From Deinococcus hopiensis KR-140 (GTDB lineage Bacteria; Deinococcota; Deinococci; Deinococcales; Deinococcaceae), in the NCBI RefSeq assembly GCF_900176165.1, contig NZ_FWWU01000008.1:243501-307500 (forward strand): a DNA stretch of 64,000 bases, in the 5' to 3' direction. Both the position numbers and the translations under genes were made by a program. The notes under the pieces were generated by a model, which saw only the letters and a program-made list of their open reading frames with translations, was not told the DNA's origin and did no database searches. Below are positions 48,154-57,670 of the stretch, in pieces; the stretch's first letter is position 1; each line of letters begins with the position of its first letter.

Positions 48154-48946
48154 TGCCAGGGGAATCCTTTACGGGGAGCGGGGAGCAGCTGCTGCTCGGC
48201 CATCTTTCGTTGCAGCCAGGCGAGGCCTTTCGGGGTGACCCGCGGGGTGTAGGTGACCCGGCTGCCCTCTCGCGCGGGGCGCGTGATCAGCGCAAAGTAC
48301 TCGCGGTCGATGTACGCCGGGTACGGCACGTTGTGGTGTTCCGCGCCGTTGCGGTGGGCGTCCAGGAAGATGCGGCGCTCACGCAGGAGCGTGAATAGCC
48401 GCCCCGCCGCTGCCCGGTGCCGAGGAGCTTGGCGGCGTCCGAGACGCTGTATGAGCCGTCCGCACTCATCAGGGCGTCGAAGGTCTCCGCCTTCGGCGAG
48501 AGGACCGCCACCTGCTGTTCTGCGGCCTGCCGGGCAGCCTGCTCGGCCCGCTGGGCTTCCATGGCGTCTGCCCAGGCGCGTGCGGCCACCACGGGGTCGG
48601 TGAAGTCTGGGAGGACGAGCTGCGAGCGCAGGCGCTTCTCGGCCTCAATGAAGTGCCGGCGGACCTGCTTGCCGGCCTCGGAGCGTTCCAGCATGGCGAG
48701 GTCGAGGGAGAGCCAGTAGTCACGCCGGTTAGAGCCGCCCCACTTGCTCCCCGAATTGGGGGAGCCGTCCAGAACGCTGAATTCCTCGCCTTCCACGGCG
48801 CCGGTCTCCGCGAGGCGGCCTTGGACCCAGGTACTGAAATCACGGCCGACGCGGAGGGTGCGGGCGTCTGCCCAGAGTTGCCCCTCCTCGTGGTGGACGG
48901 GCATCAGGGCGGCCATCTCCGGGCGGTGGGAGGCCAGGTCAGACAT
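48150..48946 (-). pseudogene. Phage antirepressor (AntA/AntB plus KilA-C), frameshifted
   Basis: ATG at 48946 with GGAGG upstream. N-terminal AntA-like domain: WADARTLRVGRDFSTWV and EGEEFSVLDGS, NRRDYWLSLDLAMLE. A KilA-C domain starts (KAETFDALMSADGSYSVSDA, AAKLLGTG) and then breaks. In the next frame it continues naturally: RLFTLLRERRIFLDAHRNGA, VTPKGLAWLQRKM, ending PWQ at 48150. A missing G in the run opposite 48413-48415 explains it. Intact antirepressors counter the phage repressor. Confidence 0.75.
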
Positions 48947-49495
48947 AGGGGAGGCCTCCAGGAACGTCAGAAGGGGCGGGGAATCCAGGTGCCCGGCTGG
49001 GTGTGCAGGAAGTGCGGGCATGCTGGGGGAGATCCGGAGGTTCAGGCCTGGCTCGTCGATCTCGCGCTCAGGCTGGCGTTGCCAGGCCGTGGCGGCCACC
49101 GCACCGGCAAGTGCGTCGAGGAGGAAGAGCAGGGGGTTCACGCTTGCACCTGACCTTTGCCGTCGAGGCTGACCGCATGCTGGCTGTGGGGGCGAGGGCT
49201 CTGCCCATAGGCGTGAAATGAGAGAGGCCGCTCCGCTGTCCATGGCATGGCTGTCAGCTACGACCTGAACTGGAAATGGTCCGAGGTCGGGTAGAAGGGG
49301 TAAGCCGCTCTGGACTTCGTCTTTGCTCCTGAGAACAACACGCGGTAGGACACTGGGTCGCGGGTATCCCGCCACCCCTACGCCATATACGTGTAGAGAC
49401 GGTCTGCCCGCACCTGACCGCTTGCTCAAACGAACGCACAGTTGGGTACGGAGTGAGGTCAGATTACGGTCATCCGGTACTTTCACAGTGGAACT
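48947..49495. other. Gene-poor region upstream of the antirepressor
   Basis: About 550 bp. The antirepressor frame is open upstream to a GTG at 49141 (a 65-residue extension with a hydrophobic LLFLLDALAGAVAATAW), which I treat as read-through or a possible longer start. From 49145 to 49495 I see no gene; it must hold the promoter of the plus-strand DUF4384 gene and possibly that of the antirepressor. Confidence 0.35.
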
Positions 49496-50332
49496 ATGAA
49501 AAAGTTCACACCTTACATCACCTTTTTGGCGCTCTTGCCACTCGGCCATGCGACGGCTGCTCCACAGCTCAGTGCTCAGAGCATCATCGTCAACCCGACC
49601 CCAACCGGCTTGAACGTCAACATCCGCACCAACCGGACCGTGAACAGCCAGCAGATCCCCAGCTATGCGCCAGGAGATCACCTGGAGTTCTATACCCGTG
49701 CCAACAAGGACGCCTACGTCTACCTATTCAACGTAGATGCCCAAGATCAGGTCACGCTGCTGTCCTCCAACGGTCTCCGGGCCCAGGGCAATCTCCTCAA
49801 GGCGAACACCTCACAGCGATTTCCTGAAAAAGGAGAAGCCTCCACATTTCTGCTGACTTTGCCTCAAGGTCTGAATCGGCTGCTGGCTGTGGCGAGCCTG
49901 GTACCGCTAGATTTCAGGCCATTAACAACACAGACATCAGCCCAAGGTGAAATGACACCCGTCAACGTCAAAGGGCAAGCTGGGTTAGGGCAAGCACTGA
50001 CTGTGGCGCTGCGCTCTGTTCCCCCACAGAACTGGACAACTGCGACCACGCAGTACACCATTGCTCGCCGCGCTTTGAGCGGACTGCCGGAACTTGACGT
50101 TAAGGCCCTGAAAACGCAGGTGAACTTTAGGCAGAACGCTCGACTGAGCGAAGTGTTCGCCGCGTATGCCGACCATTTGCGTGCAGAGGGCTATCTCGTG
50201 ACACAGTCCCAGTACAGACAGGGCGCAGCCCAGGGTGTCTTTGTCCGGCAAGGAGCGCAACTGCGTCAGGTGATGTTGGAGGTCGCTCAGCGAGACCAGA
50301 CGTTTTTCGTGAAACTCATGCGTCAGAAGTAA
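49496..50332 (+). CDS. Secreted DUF4384 domain protein
   Basis: 278 residues. Signal peptide MKKFTPYITFLALLPLGHATA with a likely cleavage after ATA. Residues about 35-130 match DUF4384: YAPGDHLEFYTRANKDAYVY, then LLSSNGLRAQGN. The family is seen in S-layer and cell-surface proteins and next to bacterial regulators. The rest is unknown. It is host-type cargo on the plus strand between phage genes. Confidence 0.75.
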   Translation: MKKFTPYITFLALLPLGHATAAPQLSAQSIIVNPTPTGLNVNIRTNRTVNSQQIPSYAPGDHLEFYTRANKDAYVYLFNVDAQDQVTLLSSNGLRAQGNLLKANTSQRFPEKGEASTFLLTLPQGLNRLLAVASLVPLDFRPLTTQTSAQGEMTPVNVKGQAGLGQALTVALRSVPPQNWTTATTQYTIARRALSGLPELDVKALKTQVNFRQNARLSEVFAAYADHLRAEGYLVTQSQYRQGAAQGVFVRQGAQLRQVMLEVAQRDQTFFVKLMRQK

Positions 50333-50387
50333 GGACGAGAAGGGGCTTGTAAAACTCCCGCACTTCCAGCTCCAGAGAGAGGAGTGA

Positions 50388-50877
50388 TCAGGCACGGGAG
50401 CCTCCTTGAAGTGGCCTAAGGTCGACCAGTTGGAAGTGCGGGATGTGCTGGCCGATGGCCTGGATGGCGGCCTCAAGGACCGCGTCGAGCGTCCGGCCCC
50501 GGTCGCACTCAGCAGTCTGGAGGTCCTGGTGCAGTTCGTCCTTGATGGGGAGCTGCATTCGAACGGCGTTGGCGGCGAGTGCGGCGGCTCGGAGCGGCTC
50601 GGAACGGGCTTCCGGCCAACTGGACGAGCAGGTAGATCTGGTGACCGGTCACGTCCAGCACGTCGAGGTTTATGAGGAAGGCCATGCCGACGGGATGAGG
50701 CGTGAGGGCCTTGCCAGGGTCAGGGAACAGGGCCGAGAGCAGGATGGTCTGGGCCTCGACGTTGTCATCCGCAAGGGCCACCACCATGTCCTGCAGGTTC
50801 ATGATGGGCGTGAAGGGCTTGGAGCGGGCGTAGGTGTGTATGGCCGCGTCCAGGGCGGCCCGGTCTGCTGCGTTCAT
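50388..50877 (-). pseudogene. Early phage gene with frameshift
   Basis: The ATG at 50877 is followed by natural sequence to GHQIYLLVQL (about residue 84). Then the frame continues naturally one base off, PEARSEPLRAAALAANAV to IPHFQLVDLRPLQGGSRA, with a stop at 50388. The extra G near 50613-50618 would explain it. As sequenced the first frame runs to 50509. Same strand and 11 nt from the 50889-51230 gene. Confidence 0.5.
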
Positions 50878-50888
50878 GGGTTCTCCGG

Positions 50889-51230
50889 TCAGGCGACGAG
50901 CTGGCGAGCGCTGGCGCCGTTCATGTGGAGGTGGAGGGTGGCGTGGGCCTGGTCGAGGTCATGCCTGCTCAGACGGCCTTCGATCGGGCAACCGGTCTCG
51001 GCGAGTGCCTGAGTACTCCAGAGGCTGCGCTGGAGCAGGCGCAGTTGCTCGGGCGTGAGGGGTTGGTGTTGATGGAGGGCGGCCAGGATTGCTTGGTATT
51101 GAGCAGTGAGGCGCTCGTTGGCGGGAGTGGATTGGCGGGCGAGATCTTTCAGGCTGGTGCGGATGGAGGTCTGGAGGGTGGTGGCGACAGAGGTTGGGAG
51201 ATGCGGGACCGTTTGGGGTTCGGGGTGCAT
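50889..51230 (-). CDS. Early phage protein, paralogue of a pseudogene at 60.8 kb
   Basis: 113 residues, helical. RLTAQYQAILAALHQHQPLT and PEQLRLLQRSLWSTQAL are shared with a degenerate copy at 60591-60989. The C-terminal half has basic helices. No family was recognised. It begins the operon continued by the frameshifted gene downstream. Confidence 0.6.
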   Translation of the reverse strand: MHPEPQTVPHLPTSVATTLQTSIRTSLKDLARQSTPANERLTAQYQAILAALHQHQPLTPEQLRLLQRSLWSTQALAETGCPIEGRLSRHDLDQAHATLHLHMNGASARQLVA

Positions 51231-51391
51231 GGGTCCTCCTGGGGGTGGGATTGTCTTTCTCTGATCTTTAATTTAGTTTCCATAACACGTAGGACGTACG
51301 CGCAACTGGAAAAATGAGCTGCCTGCCAACCCCATCCCTCACAGGCGCCTGAGGTCGTAACGTCCACTCCACAACTCGCTACCCTAAGCCT

Positions 51392-51745
51392 ATGGATTCC
51401 CTCCGCGTTGAGATCGACTTTGACTTTATAGGCGGTCAGAACGCGATATTGCTCAAAGCAACCAACATCACTCACGGCTTCGTCGAAGTAAAATCCACGG
51501 CCCTTGACCTCGGCGATGACCGGAGCCTCTATTTTTTGAATGACGCCCGGCTGCTTGGAGTGGAGTTAGAGTGCGAGTACCCTACGATTCTTGACCCGGG
51601 TGAAACCAATCAGGTCATCATCCCATTGAGCGCCCTAACGAAGCTCTTTGCGCAGCACAAGGTGGTGAGGCCTGCAACTATTCGCGCTGTTTTTCGGGAT
51701 GGAACAGGTGCGTCCTTCTTCAGTGCCTCTCGTAGGCTGATTTGA
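51392..51745 (+). CDS. Beta-rich protein of unknown function
   Basis: 117 residues, IDFDFIGGQNAILLKATNIT at the start: a pattern like beta-sandwich immunoglobulin-type domains, with PGETNQVIIPLSALT. Moderately AT-rich compared with neighbours. Plus strand, upstream of the integrase. No family was recognised. Confidence 0.55.
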   Translation: MDSLRVEIDFDFIGGQNAILLKATNITHGFVEVKSTALDLGDDRSLYFLNDARLLGVELECEYPTILDPGETNQVIIPLSALTKLFAQHKVVRPATIRAVFRDGTGASFFSASRRLI

Positions 51746-51842
51746 GCTCAAAGTGCACACAGAGCAAAAACACCATCAGGCATGTCCTGTCTCTCGCCTT
51801 TCCAGCATCCCAGGTGCATGGGCTCTCCTGTAGTGTGAGGAC

Positions 51843-52811
51843 ATGAGCCTGGAACTGCTGGCCGCGAACCTGGACCTGCAGGGCCGGGCGGATCGCCTGG
51901 CCCACCTCGACCCGGACACACTCCGCAAAGAAGGCCTCCGGGCAGCCCGCGACAGGGATTTGGCCGGACTGTGGGCGCTGACCGAGTCGTACCTCGTTAC
52001 ACGCGGCAGCCGGGGCGCGCGCGTCAGCACGAACACGCTCGACTCCTACCGCATCGGGCTGGAGGTGTTCCTCGCCTGGGCCGGACCCGCCGGGATTAGC
52101 CTCCTGCGGCCCGGCGCAAACTCGGGATTCCGCTACGCCCGCCATCTAGAGGCGAGTGGCCTCGCCCCTGGGAGCGTCCGGGTCCGCCTGGCCGCTGCAA
52201 AAGCGCTGTTCACTGCTCTCCGCTGGAGCGGAGCGACTGACGCCGCTCCTTTCACTGACGTACGGACGGCGACCGACCCCGTCCCCCGGTGGGAGAAGCG
52301 TAAGCCGTACCCGGACGAGGACGTGGCGACGCTCCTCCTGCACGCGGGTCCTCAGGAGGCCGTCATCGTGATCCTGGGCGCACACTGCGGTTTGCGTGCC
52401 ACGGAGATGACGACGCTGTTCCGGAAGGACGTGCACCTCACGGCGCCCGAGCCGTTCCTGATCGTGACGGGCAAGCGTCAGCGCCGGCAGGAAGTGCCCC
52501 TCTCGGGGACCGGAGTCCGCGTGATCGGCGATTGGTTGCGGGACACCCCCACCTACGGGCCGCACGTGCTGACCATCCGTACCCGGCAGGGCGTGGAGAA
52601 GGCCTTGAAGCGCGTGTGCGGGCTGGCGGGTGTGCGGTACCAGGGCCGCGAGGTCCACGGTTTGCGCCATAGCGCGGGCACCCGCATTTACACGGAAAGC
52701 CAGGACCTGCTCGCCGTCCGTGATCACCTCCGCCACCGCACGGTCGACAGCAGCGCGATCTACGTCAATTACGCCCGCGTGGGCAAGAAGAAGGTCAACA
52801 AGGACTGGTAG
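51843..52811 (+). CDS. Tyrosine recombinase/integrase
   Basis: 322 residues. N-terminal SAM-like core-binding domain (residues about 45-130), catalytic domain about 150-315: Arg185 (GLRATE), Lys211 (TGK), His272-x-x-Arg275 (HGLRHSAGT), His298 and Tyr307 (SSAIY). A dead close relative is at 63003. It lies at one end of the phage, as a prophage integrase does. The start is 5-10 bp after a TGTAGTG-like box. Confidence 0.9.
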   Translation: MSLELLAANLDLQGRADRLAHLDPDTLRKEGLRAARDRDLAGLWALTESYLVTRGSRGARVSTNTLDSYRIGLEVFLAWAGPAGISLLRPGANSGFRYARHLEASGLAPGSVRVRLAAAKALFTALRWSGATDAAPFTDVRTATDPVPRWEKRKPYPDEDVATLLLHAGPQEAVIVILGAHCGLRATEMTTLFRKDVHLTAPEPFLIVTGKRQRRQEVPLSGTGVRVIGDWLRDTPTYGPHVLTIRTRQGVEKALKRVCGLAGVRYQGREVHGLRHSAGTRIYTESQDLLAVRDHLRHRTVDSSAIYVNYARVGKKKVNKDW

Positions 52812-52812
52812 G

Positions 52813-53215
52813 TCATCGGTCCTGCGATCCGGCCAGCCAGTTGCGCCCGTACTCATCCAGCGGCAGCAGGCCCCAGCGCCGCAGCAGATCCGCCCACCAT
52901 CCGGTGGGCGTGTTGTCTGTCCCTTCGCGCCAAGTGCCTGGGGAAGGTGGGACCCGTGATTCTCTGGCCATTCCACTTCCAGGCGGCCTGTGGGGTACCG
53001 CCGCTTGTGAGGGTGATCACGTCGTACCGCGCATTGAAGAGCCGTTCGGAGATCCGCCGGGCGAGCACGGGAGGGACCTGGCACTTGATGCTCCGCACTC
53101 CAGCCTGTGCGGCACGCGCGACCAGGACCCCGCTGATCTCGTCGGCATACGCGTCCGCCTGGCGCTTCAGCGCTGGGCCAGGGCGGAGTGCAGCTGCTTC
53201 GTTCGCGCTCAGCAT
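52813..53215 (-). pseudogene. Phage early-type gene with frameshift
   Basis: Convergent with the integrase, 1 nt apart. Natural sequence from the ATG at 53215 (LSANEAAALRPGPALKRQAD) to WKWNGQRIT, and then in the next frame VPPSPGTWREGTDNTPTGWW and LLPLDEYGRNW to a stop at 52813. The extra base lies in the CCC at 52953-52955. As sequenced the first frame ends at 52853. Confidence 0.5.
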
Positions 53216-53218
53216 CAC

Positions 53219-53488
53219 TCACCGCCGAGGGACAGCCGGGCGAGCCGGGTCATTCCTGGGTCCCCCGCTCGTCGCTCGCGGCTGAACCACTTCCTCCGCG
53301 TCCACGGGCTCCAGGCGCTGCTCGTCAAACACCTCGTTTTCGAGCTTGCCGTCATTGAGGAATTCGATGTTGATGCGCACGCAGCCGTACAGGTAGATGA
53401 ATTTGCCCGTGGCGACGCCCTCCATCCCAGTGTGGACGTCGCGGTACCGCTTGCCGAGGATGATGCCCCCAGGTTGAAAAACAGTCAC
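53219..53488 (-). CDS. Phage protein of a common small family
   Basis: 89 residues from a GTG at 53488 with AGGAGG upstream. Compact pattern RYRDVHTGMEGVATGKFIY, LYGCVRINIEF, common among phage and prophage small proteins of unknown function. Coupled to the upstream gene. Confidence 0.6.
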   Translation of the reverse strand: MTVFQPGGIILGKRYRDVHTGMEGVATGKFIYLYGCVRINIEFLNDGKLENEVFDEQRLEPVDAEEVVQPRATSGGPRNDPARPAVPRR

Positions 53489-53529
53489 GGGCGTCCTCCT
53501 GAGGAACGGAAGCAGGGTTGTAAACATGG

Positions 53530-53952
53530 TCACCGGTGGGACTTCGCCCGCTTCCCTCGCTTCCGCTTCCGGACGAGGGGCACAGGTGTCGAGTGCTCGG
53601 GGTTACGGCGCTGTCTGGGGGGCTTTGGAATGCTGGGAGGCGGCCGTTGCAGGGGGCTGACGGCGACCACCTCCAGGTGGGCCTGCCCGTCCCGCTCGAA
53701 GGCCACCGCGTAAGCCATGACGTTCTCGATCAGCGCTCCCTCACGCAGCCAGGTGTGTGGTACCCGACTCAGGACGGAATGCGGCCAATGCTGGAGCAGC
53801 CGTACGACATACACGGGGAGATCCAGCGCAATCTGCTTGAGCAGCGCCAGGCCTGCTGGAGGGAGGTGGTCCGGGTTGCCGGGGTGATACAGGTGGAGTT
53901 GGGGTTGGCCCGCCAGGGCGTCCCGGAGGGGCAGAAAGCGGATGGATTGCAT
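53530..53952 (-). CDS. Phage early-type protein
   Basis: 140 residues from the ATG at 53952. Hydrophobic and aromatic middle (LALLKQIALDLPVYVVRLLQ) and a basic C-terminal tail ending KRKRGKRAKSHR. Its start overlaps the T-arm-like sequence at 53964-53990. No family was recognised. Confidence 0.5.
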   Translation of the reverse strand: MQSIRFLPLRDALAGQPQLHLYHPGNPDHLPPAGLALLKQIALDLPVYVVRLLQHWPHSVLSRVPHTWLREGALIENVMAYAVAFERDGQAHLEVVAVSPLQRPPPSIPKPPRQRRNPEHSTPVPLVRKRKRGKRAKSHR

Positions 53953-53954
53953 GT

Positions 53955-54620
53955 GGGGGCTCCCTCCCGGAGTCGAACCGGGCCGCGCCTGAAAGCACGG
54001 GCGTCTGCAAGGGGCATGGGAGTATGGGCGCGCCAGCAGAACGCGCCCAGCACAAACCGCCAGCTCAGTGGCAACGGCGATGTCTTCATGGGAACCTCCT
54101 GGTTGGAGACAACAGTCGCGTGTGGCCCGCCGGGCTGCTGGGGCAACATGACGGACCTCCTGGAGCGAAGTTGAGCCGGAACACCACGCACACGGTGGTG
54201 GCCAGGCAAAGACCCCACGTCGGTTTCTCCCGTGCAGGGCGAGGTGGGGTGCTGGGGGCCGGAGTCGAACCGGCGAGGACTGCCGTTCAGTCCCCAGGCC
54301 GTGGAGCTGCCCCGAGGCGAATTCCCCGTATGGCTGATGTGGGGCAGCCTGGCCACACGCCACAGCAGCGTGCTCACTTGTTGCACGCGAGGCGGTGCGT
54401 GCTCCGGAGCGGAGGCTCCGTACCGCTCTTACGGGTCAGGACCAATCGCCCGAGTCCTGACTCTTCCGGGGGCGTCCGAGGGGAGGACGGCATTGAAGCC
54501 GCCACCACCGGTGCTCAAGGGGTGAAGTTGAAACGCTGATGCCCTGAGCGCAGGTGGTCTGCCTGGCTCCCCGAAGGGGTGGCATTTGTTCACTCACATG
54601 AACGTGAGGTAAAGTCTTTT
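53955..54620. other. Region with tRNA-like T-arm motifs, no firm gene
   Basis: Two minus-strand T-arm-like stems with a 7-nt loop TTCGACT occur: near 53966-53982 (stem CCCGG/CCGGG) and 54254-54270 (stem GCCGG/CCGGC). The second is preceded by a hairpin (GGACT/AGTCC). No D-arm-bearing tRNA can be folded. They could be remnants of tRNA 3' ends used as attachment sites. A minus frame from 54089 with AGGAGG upstream (MKTSPLPLSW) has an unclear end. Confidence 0.35.
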
Positions 54621-54881
54621 ATGAGACGTTACCTCCACTACACGTATGTCTCCAAAGTGAAGGACACCCTCCACCAGGAGGCCGAAGAAGAGGTACGGGA
54701 TTTCGGGAGTCCATCAGAATTCCTTTCCTACTGTGAGGCGATGGAGCACCTGAGGCAGGATGAACGTGACCCATTGATCGAGTTTTATACGGAGGAGACG
54801 ACGCAAGCGACGTATGAGTTGAGGGCGGCGCGCCTCAGGGCGATGAACTGGGATGATGTCGCAACGGAAGTGACCTCCTGA
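54621..54881 (+). CDS. Small acidic protein, function unknown
   Basis: 86 residues from the ATG at 54621. Acidic and helical, EDTLHQEAEEEVRDF-like start and AMEHLRQDERDPLIEFYTEE. A longer start at 54579 has no support. No family was recognised. Confidence 0.5.
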   Translation: MRRYLHYTYVSKVKDTLHQEAEEEVRDFGSPSEFLSYCEAMEHLRQDERDPLIEFYTEETTQATYELRAARLRAMNWDDVATEVTS

Positions 54882-56000
54882 GGGGAAGTGGGCCCTGTCC
54901 GGAGTCGCGCCGGACTTTCAGCGGCTCGCGGGGCCAAAGTGACGCCCCAGCCGCGAGGGCCAGGGCGCAGGGTGGTGGGCGTCAGGCAGAGGTTCTCAAG
55001 GCGTACCCCATACCACGAACAGTGCGTATGTAACTTCGTCCAGCAACGTCGCGCAGCTTGCTCCGCAAGTTGCCAAAATGAACATCCACAACGTTAGAGC
55101 TGGTAGAAAGCTCTCCTTTCCAGATTTCGTTGCTGATTTCCTGCCGGGAGTACACCCGGCCTGGCTGCCGTGAGAGCAACAGCAACAACTCAAACTCCTT
55201 GCGGGAAAGGAGTACTTCCTTGCCGTCATAGAGCACCTGACGCCGTTCCGGATGGATCTGCAGGTCACCAAAGGAAAGGAGGTCGTCCTTCTTCTGCCGA
55301 AGCTGGACTTTAACCCGGGCGAGCAATTCTTCCGGGTGAAACGGCTTGGTGACGTAGTCGTTCGCCCCCGCCTCCAGCAGCTCTACCTTGCGGTCCACCG
55401 CATCGATGGCCGTCAGGACAATGATGGGGACATCCATGGTTTTGCGCAGGCGGCGTGCCACCTCCACACCGTCGAAGTCGGGGAGACCCAAATCGAGAAT
55501 GACCAGGTGCGGGGGTGTTTCACGGGCTTGCATCAGGCCGCTGGTCCCCGTGGACGCCGTGCTGACATCCCACCCGCCCTCCTGAAGTTCGTACTGGAGG
55601 ACTTGAGCGATATCTGGGTTGTCTTCGATCACGAGGATATGGGCTTGCATGGGGCTCCTGAGGATGGAACAGAATTTCCAGTCATCCTAGAAAGCCCTTC
55701 TGGTGGGTTTCTCTGCCCTCCTTTAGCTTTCCCTGAGCTATGACGAGAGTGTGAAGAGTTACAGCTAAAGCTGGGCTTGGAATGAGACTCATCTTTTGAG
55801 TGTCTGGGTTGGAGGCGGGGTACCGAACCGCTGGGATGTTTGGCATTTGGGATGGCTTTGCCAGGAGTTATGCCGGATAGGTCGCAGCTCGCGGGGCCAA
55901 AGTGACGCCCCAGCCGCAAAGGCCAGGGCGAGAGGAGGGCTTGGAGGGCGATGAACTGGAACGGCGTGCAGTCGGGAGCGACCACCTGAGGTGACGTTGG
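54830..56000. repeat. Duplicated segments flanking the response regulator gene, in swapped order
   Basis: Block Y (GC hairpin GGGGCC-AAAGTGAC-GCCCC region) lies at 54925-54966 and 55886-55927. Block X (GCGATGAACTGG to CCTGAGG) lies at 54836-54885 and 55947-55990. The order is X-Y before the gene and Y-X after it, both copies in the same direction. Between 55651 and 56053 I see no gene. Confidence 0.5.
54982..55650 (-). CDS. OmpR-family response regulator
   Basis: 222 residues. Receiver: Asp10, phospho-acceptor Asp53 (LVILDLGLPD), Thr80, Lys102 (TKPF). C-terminal winged helix (residues about 130-220): HPERRQVLYDGKEV and VDVHFGNLRSKLRDV, IRTVRGMGYAL. It would regulate a two-component output, but no histidine kinase is adjacent. 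Host-type gene. Confidence 0.9.
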   Translation of the reverse strand: MQAHILVIEDNPDIAQVLQYELQEGGWDVSTASTGTSGLMQARETPPHLVILDLGLPDFDGVEVARRLRKTMDVPIIVLTAIDAVDRKVELLEAGANDYVTKPFHPEELLARVKVQLRQKKDDLLSFGDLQIHPERRQVLYDGKEVLLSRKEFELLLLLSRQPGRVYSRQEISNEIWKGELSTSSNVVDVHFGNLRSKLRDVAGRSYIRTVRGMGYALRTSA

Positions 56001-56053
56001 TCCCCGTTGGCGCCGCAGCAGGTTCCCGCAGGCGACCGCTCCTGAGACGGCCG

Positions 56054-56584
56054 TTACCGCTTGTCCTCACCTCTCAGGAAGAACCAATACGGTTCCCGGC
56101 CCGTCAGGGCCAACCAGCGGTCTGCGTCCTCGGCAGTAGGTGAGCGTCTCGGATCGAGGCGGTAGAAGAGTGTCCCGGCATGAACGGCCGTCCAGAGGGC
56201 ACCGTTGTGTTCCGGCGGGGTAAGGGGGAGCAGGTGCTCCCGGCGTTTTCGTGCGGGCGTTTGTTGAGCAACAGGGGCGTAGGAAGATTGGGGAATGCCG
56301 GAGGTGGAGGGAAGGCAGATGGCCACCGCTCCGCGTTCCAACCGCCTGAGCTTTAAGCGTGGAGAAGGGGAGTTGGGTGTGCGACTGAACGCCGTCATGC
56401 CATTGATTTTAGAAGTGGTAGCGCGTGTGGGCCGGTGTGCAGCCCACGGTGCTGTTGTCTGGTTTGCGCGAGGCCCAGGAGGGGCGACCTCGTCCCGCAT
56501 AGGTTTGCCCCATTCAAAGAACGGGGCACCAACGTTCCTGGGGTCGGTATGAATAACGGAAGAGTATTGGACTGGGTCTGACAT
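56054..56584 (-). CDS. Protein of unknown function
   Basis: 176 residues open. The last 70 look real (EHLLPLTPPEHNGALWTAV, ALTGREPYWFFLRG). The first 80 are Pro/Arg/Thr-rich and less convincing, so the true start may be internal. No family was recognised. Confidence 0.4.
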   Translation of the reverse strand: MSDPVQYSSVIHTDPRNVGAPFFEWGKPMRDEVAPPGPRANQTTAPWAAHRPTRATTSKINGMTAFSRTPNSPSPRLKLRRLERGAVAICLPSTSGIPQSSYAPVAQQTPARKRREHLLPLTPPEHNGALWTAVHAGTLFYRLDPRRSPTAEDADRWLALTGREPYWFFLRGEDKR

Positions 56585-56711
56585 GACGATATCAGGCCCT
56601 CCACTCCTCTTGAAGGAAACCGCAGAGCGGGTGAACGGGGGAACTCCCGAGGCTGGTTCTCCTACCTGTTACTCTGTTTCCACTTTGTAGCTCTTTCAGG
56701 AGGCGTTCGCA

Positions 56712-56930
56712 ATGTCCGAAGAATCCAAGGTAAAAGGCCCAGCATCCTACTTCCCCTCCATAGAGAAGACCTATGGTCAGCCTATTGATTACTGGATGAA
56801 AATTCTCGGTGGGCTAACGGGAAAAAAGCACATGGAAATGGTCAATACCCTTAAATCGGAGCATGGTATTGGTCATGGACATGCGAACGCTCTGGTCGGC
56901 TACTACCGAGAACTTAAAGACGTAAAGTAG
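56712..56930 (+). CDS. DUF4287 domain protein
   Basis: 72 residues from the ATG at 56712 with AGGAGG upstream. Family pattern KGPASYFPSIEKTYGQPI, then LKSEHGIGHGHANALVGYY. Function unknown; often found as a free domain in actinobacteria and Deinococcus. A hairpin follows the stop. Confidence 0.8.
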   Translation: MSEESKVKGPASYFPSIEKTYGQPIDYWMKILGGLTGKKHMEMVNTLKSEHGIGHGHANALVGYYRELKDVK

Positions 56931-56940
56931 TCTCTGCCCG

Positions 56941-56985
56941 TGTAACTCCGTACTACGAGAATTATCCTTGTGGTAAGGAGTTACA
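56941..56985. repeat. Palindromic hairpin, relative of those at 20.1 kb
   Basis: 19-bp imperfect stem, 56941-56959 with 56967-56985 and a 7-nt loop, two G-U pairs and one mismatch. The left-arm core TAACTCCGTACTACGAG follows the pattern TAACTACTCACCACGAG of hairpin 1. It begins 11 bp after the DUF4287 stop. Confidence 0.7.
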
Positions 56986-57670
56986 GTGCGGGAGCGGTGT
57001 CTCTTGGAAGGCCAGCACGAACAAGTGCGTCTGCCCTTTCCGGGTGCCTCACGGCAGCGGTGGGCGCGGCATGGGGTCGTCACGGGCTGCGCGTATGCCG
57101 TCCTCGGCGTGTGCCCGTTGGTCTCCTCTGCTGTCTGGCGACGGGCCCCTGCCGCCTCCCCTGCTGTGACGCGCCATGAGGGGAATGGGCGCGAATGCGT
57201 TCTGAGGCCGTGTGTCCTCTCCGGGTCCGTGGCTCCGGCGGGCGTCATCTACCCGGGTGCGTTTCGCGGCTGCACCAGGGCCGTCTTTACCCCACTGGCC
57301 GGATGCGGACCACCGCCTGCTCCGCATTCCTGCGCTGAGTGGATTCCGGTGCGCTCTATCCAGGCCGGGAGCCTTAAGAGTCGGATGTCTTCGCTTGTCA
57401 TGCGTCACGCTTCCGCCCAGGACTGAGCGGAGGCAGGGTGCAGTTGTGGGGAGAACCCCTGGAGACCGTGAGGTACGTCTGATCGGCCATCGACGTGGAG
57501 CGGGTGAGGAACTCGCAGGCGCACCGGCACCCGCCCGATGCCGCCGCCGGGTGCCGGTGCGAGTTGGGCATGGCCGACCTACTCCTGACCCTGCTCTACC
57601 GGACGCTCTCCAGCAGCCAGCAGTGAGAGGCCTGGCGCTCAGGGGGGCAGCTGGAACGCGCCGGAGGAGT
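56986..57670. other. Region without a convincing gene
   Basis: About 680 bp of GC-rich DNA with long open frames on both strands, none protein-like. A short plus-strand frame ending SSSQQ near 57623 is the only one with natural residues. Probably decayed DNA. Confidence 0.35.

Noticed and set aside
52813..52971. Separate 52-residue gene starting at 52971
   Set aside because: The preceding gene joins it naturally (RIT to VPPSPG) by removing one base, so a frameshift is the simpler reading.
53769..54386. Intact tRNA genes at 53.96 and 54.25 kb
   Set aside because: T-arm-like stems are present, but no D-arm and no 7-bp acceptor with a normal anticodon loop can be drawn.
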